A DNA stretch of 64,000 bases from Thermodesulforhabdus norvegica (GTDB taxonomy: Bacteria; Desulfobacterota; Syntrophobacteria; Syntrophobacterales; Thermodesulforhabdaceae): the NCBI RefSeq assembly GCF_900114975.1, contig NZ_FOUU01000002.1, positions 447,848 through 511,847 on the forward strand, in the 5' to 3' direction. Positions 1 through 7,613 of this stretch are shown in pieces (position 1 is the first letter of the stretch; every line of letters begins with the position of its first letter). Both the position numbers and the translations under genes were made by a program. Below the pieces are notes generated by a model, which saw only the letters and a list, made by a program, of their open reading frames with translations, was not told where the DNA came from and ran no database searches.

Positions 1-92
1 AACAATTGGTATGTCGCAATCCCCTCGAATCGGGTCAAGCTTTCCGACTGCGTCCTTATAAATACACGAAATCATTAAGCCGTCAAGTGCTT

Positions 93-207
93 TTCGGTAA
101 ACCTCCCCCAAAAAAGGCGTCCCGATGATTTTAGTCCTAACTAAAACAGCCCCGAAAAGAAGATAACTACCTGAAATTACTGGGTCTGCCTAATTCGGTA
201 AACCTCC
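93..207 (+). repeat. 14-bp direct repeat pair
   Basis: The sequence TTCGGTAAACCTCC occurs at 93-106 and again at 194-207, 101 bp apart in the same orientation. No coding context explains it. It could be an operator pair or the trace of a duplication. I see only these two copies. Confidence 0.5.
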
Positions 208-526
208 GCAAACCCTCATTCCACCGTTGCAAAATCGGGCAATTCCCGAACAAAAGGTGACCTTCTCCGTTATTCCGTTTCTAAAACCCATTCCGGCATT
301 CCTGGTTCCTGACACCTGGTCTCAGACTTCCCCTGTTTTGGAAGGACCCATCGAAAGTTCTAACACAGTACAACCCCGGACATTTCGATACCTTCCGGAG
401 CCTTTTCGAAAAACGGATTTCGGGGGGTGGCGATAGTTCTATTTTACGCACAATTGAGGCGAGCATAACGGGTTTGGTATCTTTGCAAAGGTAAGAAACA
501 TAAAGCGGTAGTGCAGAGTGGAGAGG

Positions 527-650
527 ACCGGGACATCTTTACCAAACAGATCAGCGGCTTCGACCCTTAAGTCCTGAAGCTGATAAAAAACAAAGCCGGT
601 ATGAACTCCTCGGAATACTTCCTGAACCTACCTCTCTTTTTCTTTCCACG
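527..650 (+). repeat. Degenerate repeat, copy 1
   Basis: The segment resembles 26868-27000 in the same order: a block around CATCTTTACCAAACAGATC followed by GCGGCTTCGAC, then about 50 bases later a block around GGTATGAACTC and a CTACCT. In one forward frame both copies read peptides of the type FTKQISGF...GMNSS, versus FSKRICGF...GMNSS in the other copy. This copy has a TAA in the middle. It is probably a remnant of a repeated, once-coding element. I cannot name the family. Confidence 0.4.
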
Positions 651-799
651 AGAATCCAAAAAAAGAGGCTTTATCAACTCGGTGAAAAGCATTATCTGCT
701 TTTATAACTTTTCCTCAAGCCTTCACCTCCTTTCTTCTGTTAATTCCAGGTAAGAAATAAGCACATTTTCCAGGTGCGCATTTTTCGAAGGGGCTCAGA

Positions 800-2845
800 T
801 TAGCCTCTCGGGCCATCGAGGACCTCCCAGATTCCCCCGTACTCGGGAATATACTTTATCGACCTGAAATAGGGAACCGAGTAGGGGGTGAAGAGCAGTT
901 TGAAGAAAATCGAGTCCTTTAGGTTAGAGGTCATAATATAGGATCCTCTTTTTCCTATTATGGCGAGAAGACCTGAACTGCGGAAATATCTGTCCAGGTA
1001 CAGTGTGGGTTCTGGCCTGTCCCTGAAAATATAGAGGCTCGCAAGGGGGAGTTGTTTCTGGTTTACAAAGACAACCCCTCTGTGCCCGTCGATAACGGTA
1101 CCGGGTGGCAGGATGAGAGCCTGTGCAGGATCTCCGCCGTTTAGCTTAAGACCCCAGGTTCCGTAGTAATACCACCAGTAGGTTGCGGGAATCATTTCAA
1201 AGGGGAGGAAAATATAGACCTTTCCGGATTCCGGAAAGAAGTACTTCTTCCAGTCCAGTTTTTGGGGAAAACTGTGGATGACCAGTAAATGGGGAAGGTT
1301 CTGGGGGCTGCTAAAGATCTTTTCCAGGAGCTTTACGGTCTTTTCCGTGCCCCCCGTGTACCTGTTGATTTTATGAATCCCGGCGGGGCCGTGATGAGCA
1401 AAAAATCTGATCCATCGCGCCGCGACTGCGGGATTTTCCTGGACGAAAGGATAAGCCGCAACAAAGGGCCTGATTCCTCCCTGAGATCCGCCGTCTATGA
1501 GAACTCGTTTTTCGGTAAAATATTCCAGGAAATAACCGTAGTCCCACCAGCTCCAAACGAGCTCTGAAGGCAGGTGTCCGTTATTCACGGCTTTCGCAAT
1601 GGCTACGTGATGAGCCGTTAATCTGGGAGGGATGAAAGTTGTGTAAGCCCTTTTTCCGACAGAAAAAGCCGTGATGGCAATAGCGAGAATTGCAAATACT
1701 CCTGCAGAAGCCGGTCCGTATCTCCGCCTCAAATAGCTTCCGGATGTGTGCAGGAAGTAACCCAGGCTTAAGGCAAATAGCGGAATCAAAAATATTAAAA
1801 ACCGTCTGGAAAAAAAACTCATAAAGCCCGCCAGAAGTGGGATGGTCAGAAAGATTAGCTCCTTTTTCCTGGATAATAGAAGCATCAGGAATCCAGAAGT
1901 AGAAAAGACAAAAAAGGCCCAACTACCAGCGACGTAGGTCTTGAAGTAAGCCAATGAGAGCGGTGCCAGTTCGCTTATGGATGCCGATATGGACGGTTCA
2001 GCAGGTTCCGCCGAATGTGTTACGAGGGAAAGCAAACCGATGAGAGGCCGAAAAACTTTGAACTGGGGTAATAGGCCAATGTATGAAAGTATTACGAGAA
2101 TGGACGTTATGCACCCTGCCGTCAGAACACATAATTTCAGGATTCTTTCTGTTTTGGATCGATTATAGGCGAAAATACTTATGGCGTATGTGCCTATAAT
2201 AAGCACAGGGGATGCGTAGAATGCCGGTAACCACCATAAACAAAAGGCAATCCCGCAGAGAATCGCCGTAGCCCCCCACGGTGCTGCTGCCCGAAAAGTG
2301 TCGGCCTTTGTGTACTTATAAACTAGATAGGGTATGCCGTACGTGAAAACGGGGATTAGAGCGTCGGTGTCAAATCTTCCCAGACACGTTCTCGTATACC
2401 AGTAATATACGCTTCCACCTACGATGCTTGAAGCCAGAGCAAGAAATGGCCCACCCAGAACCATCCCCCATGCTACGTATATTAGAGCCATGAGGCTACT
2501 CAAAATAACGGGCAGGAAAAAGGCGATTTTTTCTATCGGGATTTTCGAAACTTTATGAACGGAAGCGCTCAGTAGGGGAAGCAGCGAAAAGGGTTGTGGT
2601 TTCTTACCGATAGGGCTCAAATCATCCTTTGATCCGAAGTCTCCCCTGGCATATTCTCGCGAAAGCCTGAGATAATAGTAGCCGTCCATGGTCGTTACGA
2701 GGGGTTTATTGCCGTCGTAATAATAAAGCGAAGCCCTCTGATTCCAGGTCTTTACGTGAACGCATCGCAGGGCTATGGAGACGCAGACGGCAACCAGCGT
2801 TATAACTACCGCCTGTCTGAGTCCTCCATTTGCTGTTTCAAACAT
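800..2845 (-). CDS. pglB: STT3/PglB-type oligosaccharyltransferase
   Basis: Integral membrane enzyme that transfers a lipid-linked oligosaccharide to asparagine in N-X-S/T sequons on the periplasmic side. It has 681 residues, close to bacterial PglB (about 710). The N-terminal half is a run of hydrophobic segments with the expected acidic catalytic residues: TTMDGYYYL (D54) in the first outer loop, GRFDTD (D159, D161) in the second, and SISEL (E292) as candidate external-loop-5 glutamate. The family signature WWDYG is at residues 433-437, at the start of a soluble C-terminal domain. The start at 2845 overlaps the upstream DUF2304 gene by 40 bp and no later ATG precedes the D54 loop. It closes an operon with DUF2304, GT2 and GT4 genes, which suggests a small glycan assembly and transfer cluster. 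The glycan structure cannot be read from the sequence. Confidence 0.9.
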   Translation of the reverse strand: MFETANGGLRQAVVITLVAVCVSIALRCVHVKTWNQRASLYYYDGNKPLVTTMDGYYYLRLSREYARGDFGSKDDLSPIGKKPQPFSLLPLLSASVHKVSKIPIEKIAFFLPVILSSLMALIYVAWGMVLGGPFLALASSIVGGSVYYWYTRTCLGRFDTDALIPVFTYGIPYLVYKYTKADTFRAAAPWGATAILCGIAFCLWWLPAFYASPVLIIGTYAISIFAYNRSKTERILKLCVLTAGCITSILVILSYIGLLPQFKVFRPLIGLLSLVTHSAEPAEPSISASISELAPLSLAYFKTYVAGSWAFFVFSTSGFLMLLLSRKKELIFLTIPLLAGFMSFFSRRFLIFLIPLFALSLGYFLHTSGSYLRRRYGPASAGVFAILAIAITAFSVGKRAYTTFIPPRLTAHHVAIAKAVNNGHLPSELVWSWWDYGYFLEYFTEKRVLIDGGSQGGIRPFVAAYPFVQENPAVAARWIRFFAHHGPAGIHKINRYTGGTEKTVKLLEKIFSSPQNLPHLLVIHSFPQKLDWKKYFFPESGKVYIFLPFEMIPATYWWYYYGTWGLKLNGGDPAQALILPPGTVIDGHRGVVFVNQKQLPLASLYIFRDRPEPTLYLDRYFRSSGLLAIIGKRGSYIMTSNLKDSIFFKLLFTPYSVPYFRSIKYIPEYGGIWEVLDGPRG

Positions 2846-3174
2846 GCCAGCTCCTCTTTCAGTATTGATACCTCCTGGGTGAGCTTTCTCAGTATTGCGC
2901 GATTTTTTGTTCTCTCGATGTCCGAAATAAGGGATTTAAAAAATATCACGACCAGGCCGATGATCATTACCAGAATAGGGGGGTATCTGATGCCCAGGAA
3001 AGGTGCCACGAAGTCGGCCAACTCGGGGAATATTCCCAGAAGGGATATGCAGATTCCTGTAAAAAGCCACCAGATACTGTAATTGGGATGAAGATAATCA
3101 CGACGGATCATCTGAATTATAATCGCCAGAAATAACAGCCCAATTGCGGCCGTCAGTATCTTGTAGTAAACCAC
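2806..3174 (-). CDS. DUF2304-family small membrane protein
   Basis: A 122-residue protein with three hydrophobic segments (about residues 3-21, 35-53 and 66-84), followed by a charged, probably coiled-coil tail. The YKIL start and the membrane layout match DUF2304 proteins. That family is typically found next to GT2 (polyprenol-phosphate sugar transferase type) genes, as here: the gene lies 3 bp downstream of the GT2 gene and overlaps pglB. It may help anchor the glycosyltransferase or handle lipid-linked sugars; this is inferred from context only. Confidence 0.75.
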   Translation of the reverse strand: MVYYKILTAAIGLLFLAIIIQMIRRDYLHPNYSIWWLFTGICISLLGIFPELADFVAPFLGIRYPPILVMIIGLVVIFFKSLISDIERTKNRAILRKLTQEVSILKEELACLKQQMEDSDRR

Positions 3175-3177
3175 TCC

Positions 3178-3867
3178 TCAGAACCTCCACCGCTTACTTT
3201 TCCCCAGGGATAGCAAAAACGAGTACGTAACATAACGCATAACTGCAAACCATGAGTAGAAAATTCTGGATTTTCCGGATGGCCGGTGGGACATACAAAC
3301 GGGAACTTCCGTAATTCTGCAACCTCTGGAAGTCAAAAAGAGCAAAACCCCGAGGTCCTGGTAATCAAAAAGGTTTGCCTCTTCACCGGTCAGAATGGAT
3401 ACGGCTTTTTTCCCGTAGGCCCTCATACCTGATGTTATGTCCTGAAAGGTTACGCCCGCCAGGGAACGAAATATGGATAAAGCCATTTTGCGGAGCAGGC
3501 TAAGGCGCTCCGGGCAAGTTCCTATGCATACGTCGGCTTCTCCGAGATTTATGGGGCCAAGTAGTGCTTCCAGGTAATCGGGCAGATGCTGACCATCTGC
3601 ATCCATCGTTATCACAACTTTAAAATCGTGTAATCTGGCAAACCTGAAGCCGGTTTGTATTGCTCCCCATGTGCCCAGAGGATAGACCAGTGATATTACC
3701 CTTGCGCCTGCAGACTTTGCCACTTCGGCCGTTCCATCAGTGCTGCCGTCGTCAACAACCAGCACATTAAATCCATGTCGGGCACGGATTTCCGAAACCA
3801 CCGTACCTATAGTTTGCGCTTCATTCCTCGCAGGAATAACTACGAGCACCTCAGCAGACTTCTTCAT
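3178..3867 (-). CDS. Family 2 glycosyltransferase, DPM/DPG-synthase-like
   Basis: Cytoplasmic GT-A enzyme that probably transfers a nucleotide-activated sugar to a polyprenyl phosphate. The N-terminus LVVIPARNEA, the VVDDGSTDGT motif and the DADGQHLPD (DxD) are the classic GT2 nucleotide and metal sites. About 229 residues without C-terminal membrane helices fits the soluble dolichol-phosphate-mannose-synthase type. I chose the ATG at 3867, which has GGAAG five bases upstream. An in-frame GTG at 3885 is possible but has a poorer ribosome site. The gene overlaps the upstream GT4 gene by 17 bp, so the two are probably translationally coupled. Confidence 0.85.
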   Translation of the reverse strand: MKKSAEVLVVIPARNEAQTIGTVVSEIRARHGFNVLVVDDGSTDGTAEVAKSAGARVISLVYPLGTWGAIQTGFRFARLHDFKVVITMDADGQHLPDYLEALLGPINLGEADVCIGTCPERLSLLRKMALSIFRSLAGVTFQDITSGMRAYGKKAVSILTGEEANLFDYQDLGVLLFLTSRGCRITEVPVCMSHRPSGKSRIFYSWFAVMRYVTYSFLLSLGKSKRWRF

Positions 3868-4987
3868 AGAGCTTCCATATTTCACACGCTACTCTGGAAA
3901 TATGAAACATACTGTTAAAACGCCTCTTACCGTTTTCTCCATAGCTCTTTGCGAGATCCGGATTTTCTCTGAAGAATTGAATGGCTCCGGCCAGGGCTAT
4001 GGCATCACGAGGAGGAACGTGAACACCGGTTACGTTGTTCTGATTTACCCAGGTTACGCCGGATCCTTCAATGATGGTCGTAATGAGGGGCTTGGAAAAA
4101 CTCATGGCTTCAAGCAAAACGAGCCCGAAAGCCTCAGTTCTTTCGATAGAGGGAAGGCAGAAGACGTCACAACTGTAAAGCATATTGGCCAGTTCCCTGT
4201 TTGAGATCCTTCCCGGTAAACTCACCCTGTCCACCAATCCCAGTTTTTCGACGTATTTTTTATGCTCCTTTCGAAGTACTCCATCTCCGACTATGGTGAG
4301 AAAAGCCCCATTGACATACTGCATTGCCTCAATAAGGTACTGAAAACCCTTATAGTATGTAAACCTTCCTACGGAAAGTACGAAAAACTGTTCTCTGCCG
4401 GTTTTGCCGTGTGTTGCATCAAGTCGAGCAGGGTTGATGCCCAGTGGGATTACCCGACACCTGTTCCGAAACTTTCTGAGGGCTGGGCTGGTTTCCAGGT
4501 AAGGAGGAGATGTTGCTATTATAAGGGCTGCCTTCTTTAGAAGACGTTTTTCGAAGATACGGTAAAAAGTGTAAAATTTTCTCAGGGTCCTGTCGTAAGG
4601 TGTTGGTACCACATCTGAGTGCCAGTGGAGAACCAGGGGGACCTGTGGCCTGAGTGCTAAAACCCATAGTGCGGAAAGATTGGGCATGTGAACATGTAGC
4701 ACCTCCGGTCTGTAGCTTTTTAAAATTCGTGCCAATGCTACCGGGAAGGAAGGAGAAACAGGCGCGTATGCAAGAGACCCTACAACGCCTGCCCTGTAAA
4801 CGAAATGGTCATTGCCGGAGCGTGTAAGGGTGTCTCTGCTTCCTTTTTTGTGGTCATGGACCAGAACGCCCACACGAGCGGGGAAATGCTTTACCTGCCA
4901 CATGACCAGGTCATAAAGAAAATGTTCAATGCCCCCTTCGGCGGGCGGGTAATATTTGCCTATATGTAAAATCTTCAGTTCTTTCAA
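3851..4987 (-). CDS. Family 4 glycosyltransferase
   Basis: A 378-residue GT-B glycosyltransferase. The N-terminal glycine-rich acceptor loop reads KYYPPAEGGIEHFL. The C-terminal donor half has LSVGRFTYYKG and the E-x7-E signature in ERTEAFGLVLLEAMS. It is predicted to add a sugar from a nucleotide donor to a lipid-linked or surface glycan. It is the first gene of the glycosylation group on this strand (GT4, GT2, DUF2304, pglB). The sugar specificity is unknown. Confidence 0.85.
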   Translation of the reverse strand: MKELKILHIGKYYPPAEGGIEHFLYDLVMWQVKHFPARVGVLVHDHKKGSRDTLTRSGNDHFVYRAGVVGSLAYAPVSPSFPVALARILKSYRPEVLHVHMPNLSALWVLALRPQVPLVLHWHSDVVPTPYDRTLRKFYTFYRIFEKRLLKKAALIIATSPPYLETSPALRKFRNRCRVIPLGINPARLDATHGKTGREQFFVLSVGRFTYYKGFQYLIEAMQYVNGAFLTIVGDGVLRKEHKKYVEKLGLVDRVSLPGRISNRELANMLYSCDVFCLPSIERTEAFGLVLLEAMSFSKPLITTIIEGSGVTWVNQNNVTGVHVPPRDAIALAGAIQFFRENPDLAKSYGENGKRRFNSMFHISRVACEIWKLYEEVC

Positions 4988-5008
4988 TTTGTTATCCCGG
5001 CTTAGCCA

Positions 5009-5632
5009 TCAATAAGGGAGAAAATAATCGATGTCCAGAGCTTTTGTGCTTTTTTTACCGCTCCCATCGGGTGCGATTCCGATCCTGTGTTTCTTAAAGC
5101 ACGATTCCTCCCTGCGTATTTCCGATATGTAATTAAGCTTTATGGCAGTTCCTGAAGCGTATTCTTCCCCTCTTCCGCTGTAATGCTCAAGTATCATGCT
5201 GACCACCTTGCCCTTTTTGTCCTCAAACCTCCACTTCCAGGAAACGAATACGTGAAAAGGGTCGCCACGATAAACCTGTGGCTTTCCGTAACGCTTTTCC
5301 AGTTCCTTTTTTATCCTCTGAAAAAACTCTTCGGAGGAATCGGCGTATTTCAGCTTAATTCTTACTATCTTACTCGAACCCGTGCAGTTTCCCGTTGCAA
5401 CGAAGCCACCGGAAAAGCCTTCGAAAGGGAGAATTTCGTAATGGGTCAAATAAGGGTAGTCGGCATCGTGGAAAGGAAAACCCGCATTGATGCTCGCCGC
5501 GTACTTGTCTATCGGTTCTCCCAGCTTGAAGTGAGCAATACTCATGGGAATTCTGCTTGCGTTGCCCAGAGCAAAGGCAAAGCTGCCGGAAAACGTTATC
5601 AACGCTAACAGGCTAAGTATTTTGACCTTCAT
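5009..5632 (-). CDS. Exported protein of unknown function
   Basis: About 207 residues. The start is set at ATG 5632, which overlaps the dinG stop in an ATGA arrangement and begins a typical signal peptide (MKVKILSLLALITFSGSFAFA). A longer frame upstream would run inside dinG and bury the signal peptide, so it was not used. The mature part is mixed alpha/beta with two cysteines, perhaps paired (GNCTG and EESCFKK). I do not recognise a family. Being directly downstream of and coupled to dinG is probably just operon packing. Confidence 0.65.
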   Translation of the reverse strand: MKVKILSLLALITFSGSFAFALGNASRIPMSIAHFKLGEPIDKYAASINAGFPFHDADYPYLTHYEILPFEGFSGGFVATGNCTGSSKIVRIKLKYADSSEEFFQRIKKELEKRYGKPQVYRGDPFHVFVSWKWRFEDKKGKVVSMILEHYSGRGEEYASGTAIKLNYISEIRREESCFKKHRIGIAPDGSGKKSTKALDIDYFLPY

Positions 5633-7611
5633 GACCTTCCCCAATCTCCTCTTTTGATAGTTTCCCACTGTTTTTTCAGCGAATCCAGGGAGTCCACAAC
5701 GGGGCAAGGAGGGAGGCTTTCGAGGAAAATCCGGCCGTAAGAGGAAGTCCGTAGCCGTACGTCAAAAATGGCAACCATTCCGGTGTCTCTGCTGGATCTT
5801 ATCAACCTTCCAATTCCCTGCCGCAGTACGAGCACGGTTCTGGGAACCTGAAAATCCATGAAGTAGTTCTTTCCCTTTTTCCCGTAATAGAAGGATTCGC
5901 CCTGGATTACGGGATCTTCGGGGGTTGCAAAAGGAAGCTTATCGATTAAAAGGAGGGTTAGACTTTCACCGGGAACGTCGATTCCTTCCCAGAATGACCT
6001 CGTAGCAAGCAAAATAGAGCTTATGTTCTCCCGGAATTCGGCCAGAAGCTCGCCTCTGGATTTTTCACCCTGTATTAGAATTGGATAGTCGAGCCGTTGC
6101 CTGAGAATGGTCCCCACCACTTCCATATTTCTGTAGTTTGTGAAAAGGAAAAGGGCTCTACCGGAGGATATTCGAAGTACCTCGCAGGCAATGTCAGCGA
6201 CGGCATCTGTGAAATTCGGATCTCCCGGTAAGGGAAAGGAAGACGGTGGAACGTAGATTACCATCTGACGGTCGTACTCATAAGGGGAGGCAAATTTATA
6301 GCAGGGGGTCGATGCTGGCAGACCCAGGCTTTCAAGAAAAAAATCAAAACTTTCGTTGCCGTTTTTTGCCGTGGCCAGGGTTGCCGATGTCATAACCACA
6401 CAGGGGTAATGGAGACAAAAGACCGATTGAAAAGCCCTTTCTGCAGTGATCGGCATGGAGCGTATGGCAAAGGAGCTTCTGTCCCATTCCGCCCAGTATA
6501 CATGGTCCTCATGATCCAGTGTGCAAATTTGCCGGATTACTGATCCGTATTCGGAGATCCTTTCTTTCAGGTGAAGGAAATTTTCCTCTTCTGTTCCGCC
6601 AAAAATTGATTGGAAATCCTCGTACCGGTCTATAAGCTCCTGAAAATAAGTCGATATTTCGGCGTTCCGGGAAAAAAGTGCTTCCAGGTTTCTGCGTTTT
6701 ATTGACTTTGAAGAATCGTCGGGATGAACAGGCCCGGATTGCAACAGGGCCGAGATAATTTTCTGGTGAAGGGCGTCAATCCGGGAGACTTGACGGTCGA
6801 GAAGGTCCTCGTCGATGGCCTCAGCCGCCAGAAGCCTGAGCTCCGATGAAAGCCGCTTCCAGTTCCAGAAGCTGTAATGTAAGCCGAAAACCTGTCTCAG
6901 GACCTCGGGAAAGTGATGGGCTTCGTCTATGATGACGGCATCGACATCCGGTATGATATCGCCCAGATCCTGTTGTTTTAAGATCAGGTCTGTGCAGAGC
7001 AGATGATGGTTTACCACTATCAGATCCGCTCCGGATGCCCGATTACGGGCTTCGATTACGTAGCAGGAATGAAAGAATTGGCAGTTTCTGCCGTGACACC
7101 TTTCCGGGATTGCTACCAGAGATGAAAGAAGTGGATGGGAATTCGTCTCTCCGATTTCCGTTAGATCTCCCGATGATGTCTTCCTGGCCCATGACATGAC
7201 CCTTTTTAACAGGGAAACGTCTTCGGGGGAATTGAGGCCGCCCTGAAGGTTAAGATGTAGCAATTGACGTTTGCACAGGTAGTTCTGTCTTCCCTTGAGA
7301 ACGGTATATTTTATCTGAGGAAAAAATCTTTTCTTGAGGAAAGGTAGATCCTTTTCCAGGATCTGATCCTGCAGGTTCTTTGTTGCAGTCGATACGACGA
7401 TTTTTTTCCCGAGAATCAGCGCCGGCACCAGGTACGCCAGGGTCTTGCCGATGCCTGTACCGGCTTCAATTATTGAGAGCGTTCCTTTCTTAAGGGTATC
7501 GAAAACGACCTGGGCCATCTGAGCCTGTGCGGGTCTTTCCTCGTACCTGTCGAGGGATTGAGAAAGAGGGCCATCGGGAGAGAAAAAATTCCTGATTGCT
7601 TCCTCTTGCAT
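5629..7611 (-). CDS. dinG: DinG/XPD-like Fe-S ATP-dependent DNA helicase
   Basis: Superfamily 2 helicase of 660 residues, predicted to unwind DNA 5' to 3' in repair or at R-loops and stalled forks. Walker A AGTGIGKT lies at residues 50-57 and the DEAH box at 229-232. Four cysteines between them (C113, C172, C177, C183) have the layout of the XPD/DinG [4Fe-4S] domain. The C-terminal helicase motif is GIGRLIRSSRD. There is no N-terminal exonuclease domain, so it is the short form like E. coli DinG/YoaA. It starts two bases after the PBP1A stop and its own stop overlaps the next ATG. Whether it is DinG or YoaA in function cannot be told from the sequence. Confidence 0.85.
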   Translation of the reverse strand: MQEEAIRNFFSPDGPLSQSLDRYEERPAQAQMAQVVFDTLKKGTLSIIEAGTGIGKTLAYLVPALILGKKIVVSTATKNLQDQILEKDLPFLKKRFFPQIKYTVLKGRQNYLCKRQLLHLNLQGGLNSPEDVSLLKRVMSWARKTSSGDLTEIGETNSHPLLSSLVAIPERCHGRNCQFFHSCYVIEARNRASGADLIVVNHHLLCTDLILKQQDLGDIIPDVDAVIIDEAHHFPEVLRQVFGLHYSFWNWKRLSSELRLLAAEAIDEDLLDRQVSRIDALHQKIISALLQSGPVHPDDSSKSIKRRNLEALFSRNAEISTYFQELIDRYEDFQSIFGGTEEENFLHLKERISEYGSVIRQICTLDHEDHVYWAEWDRSSFAIRSMPITAERAFQSVFCLHYPCVVMTSATLATAKNGNESFDFFLESLGLPASTPCYKFASPYEYDRQMVIYVPPSSFPLPGDPNFTDAVADIACEVLRISSGRALFLFTNYRNMEVVGTILRQRLDYPILIQGEKSRGELLAEFRENISSILLATRSFWEGIDVPGESLTLLLIDKLPFATPEDPVIQGESFYYGKKGKNYFMDFQVPRTVLVLRQGIGRLIRSSRDTGMVAIFDVRLRTSSYGRIFLESLPPCPVVDSLDSLKKQWETIKRGDWGRS

Positions 7612-7613
7612 AT

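Larger units (their letters stand above)
1..799. other. Non-coding stretch downstream of pglB
   Basis: No convincing gene is visible. The only open frames are about 60-70 codons, overlap one another on opposite strands and resemble no family I know. The stretch contains a 14-bp direct repeat (93-106 and 194-207) and, at about 527-650, a degenerate copy of a sequence that recurs near 26.87-27.0 kb. In one frame that copy reads like a decayed coding sequence with an in-frame stop. It may be a relic of a mobile element or of a lost gene. Confidence 0.5.
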
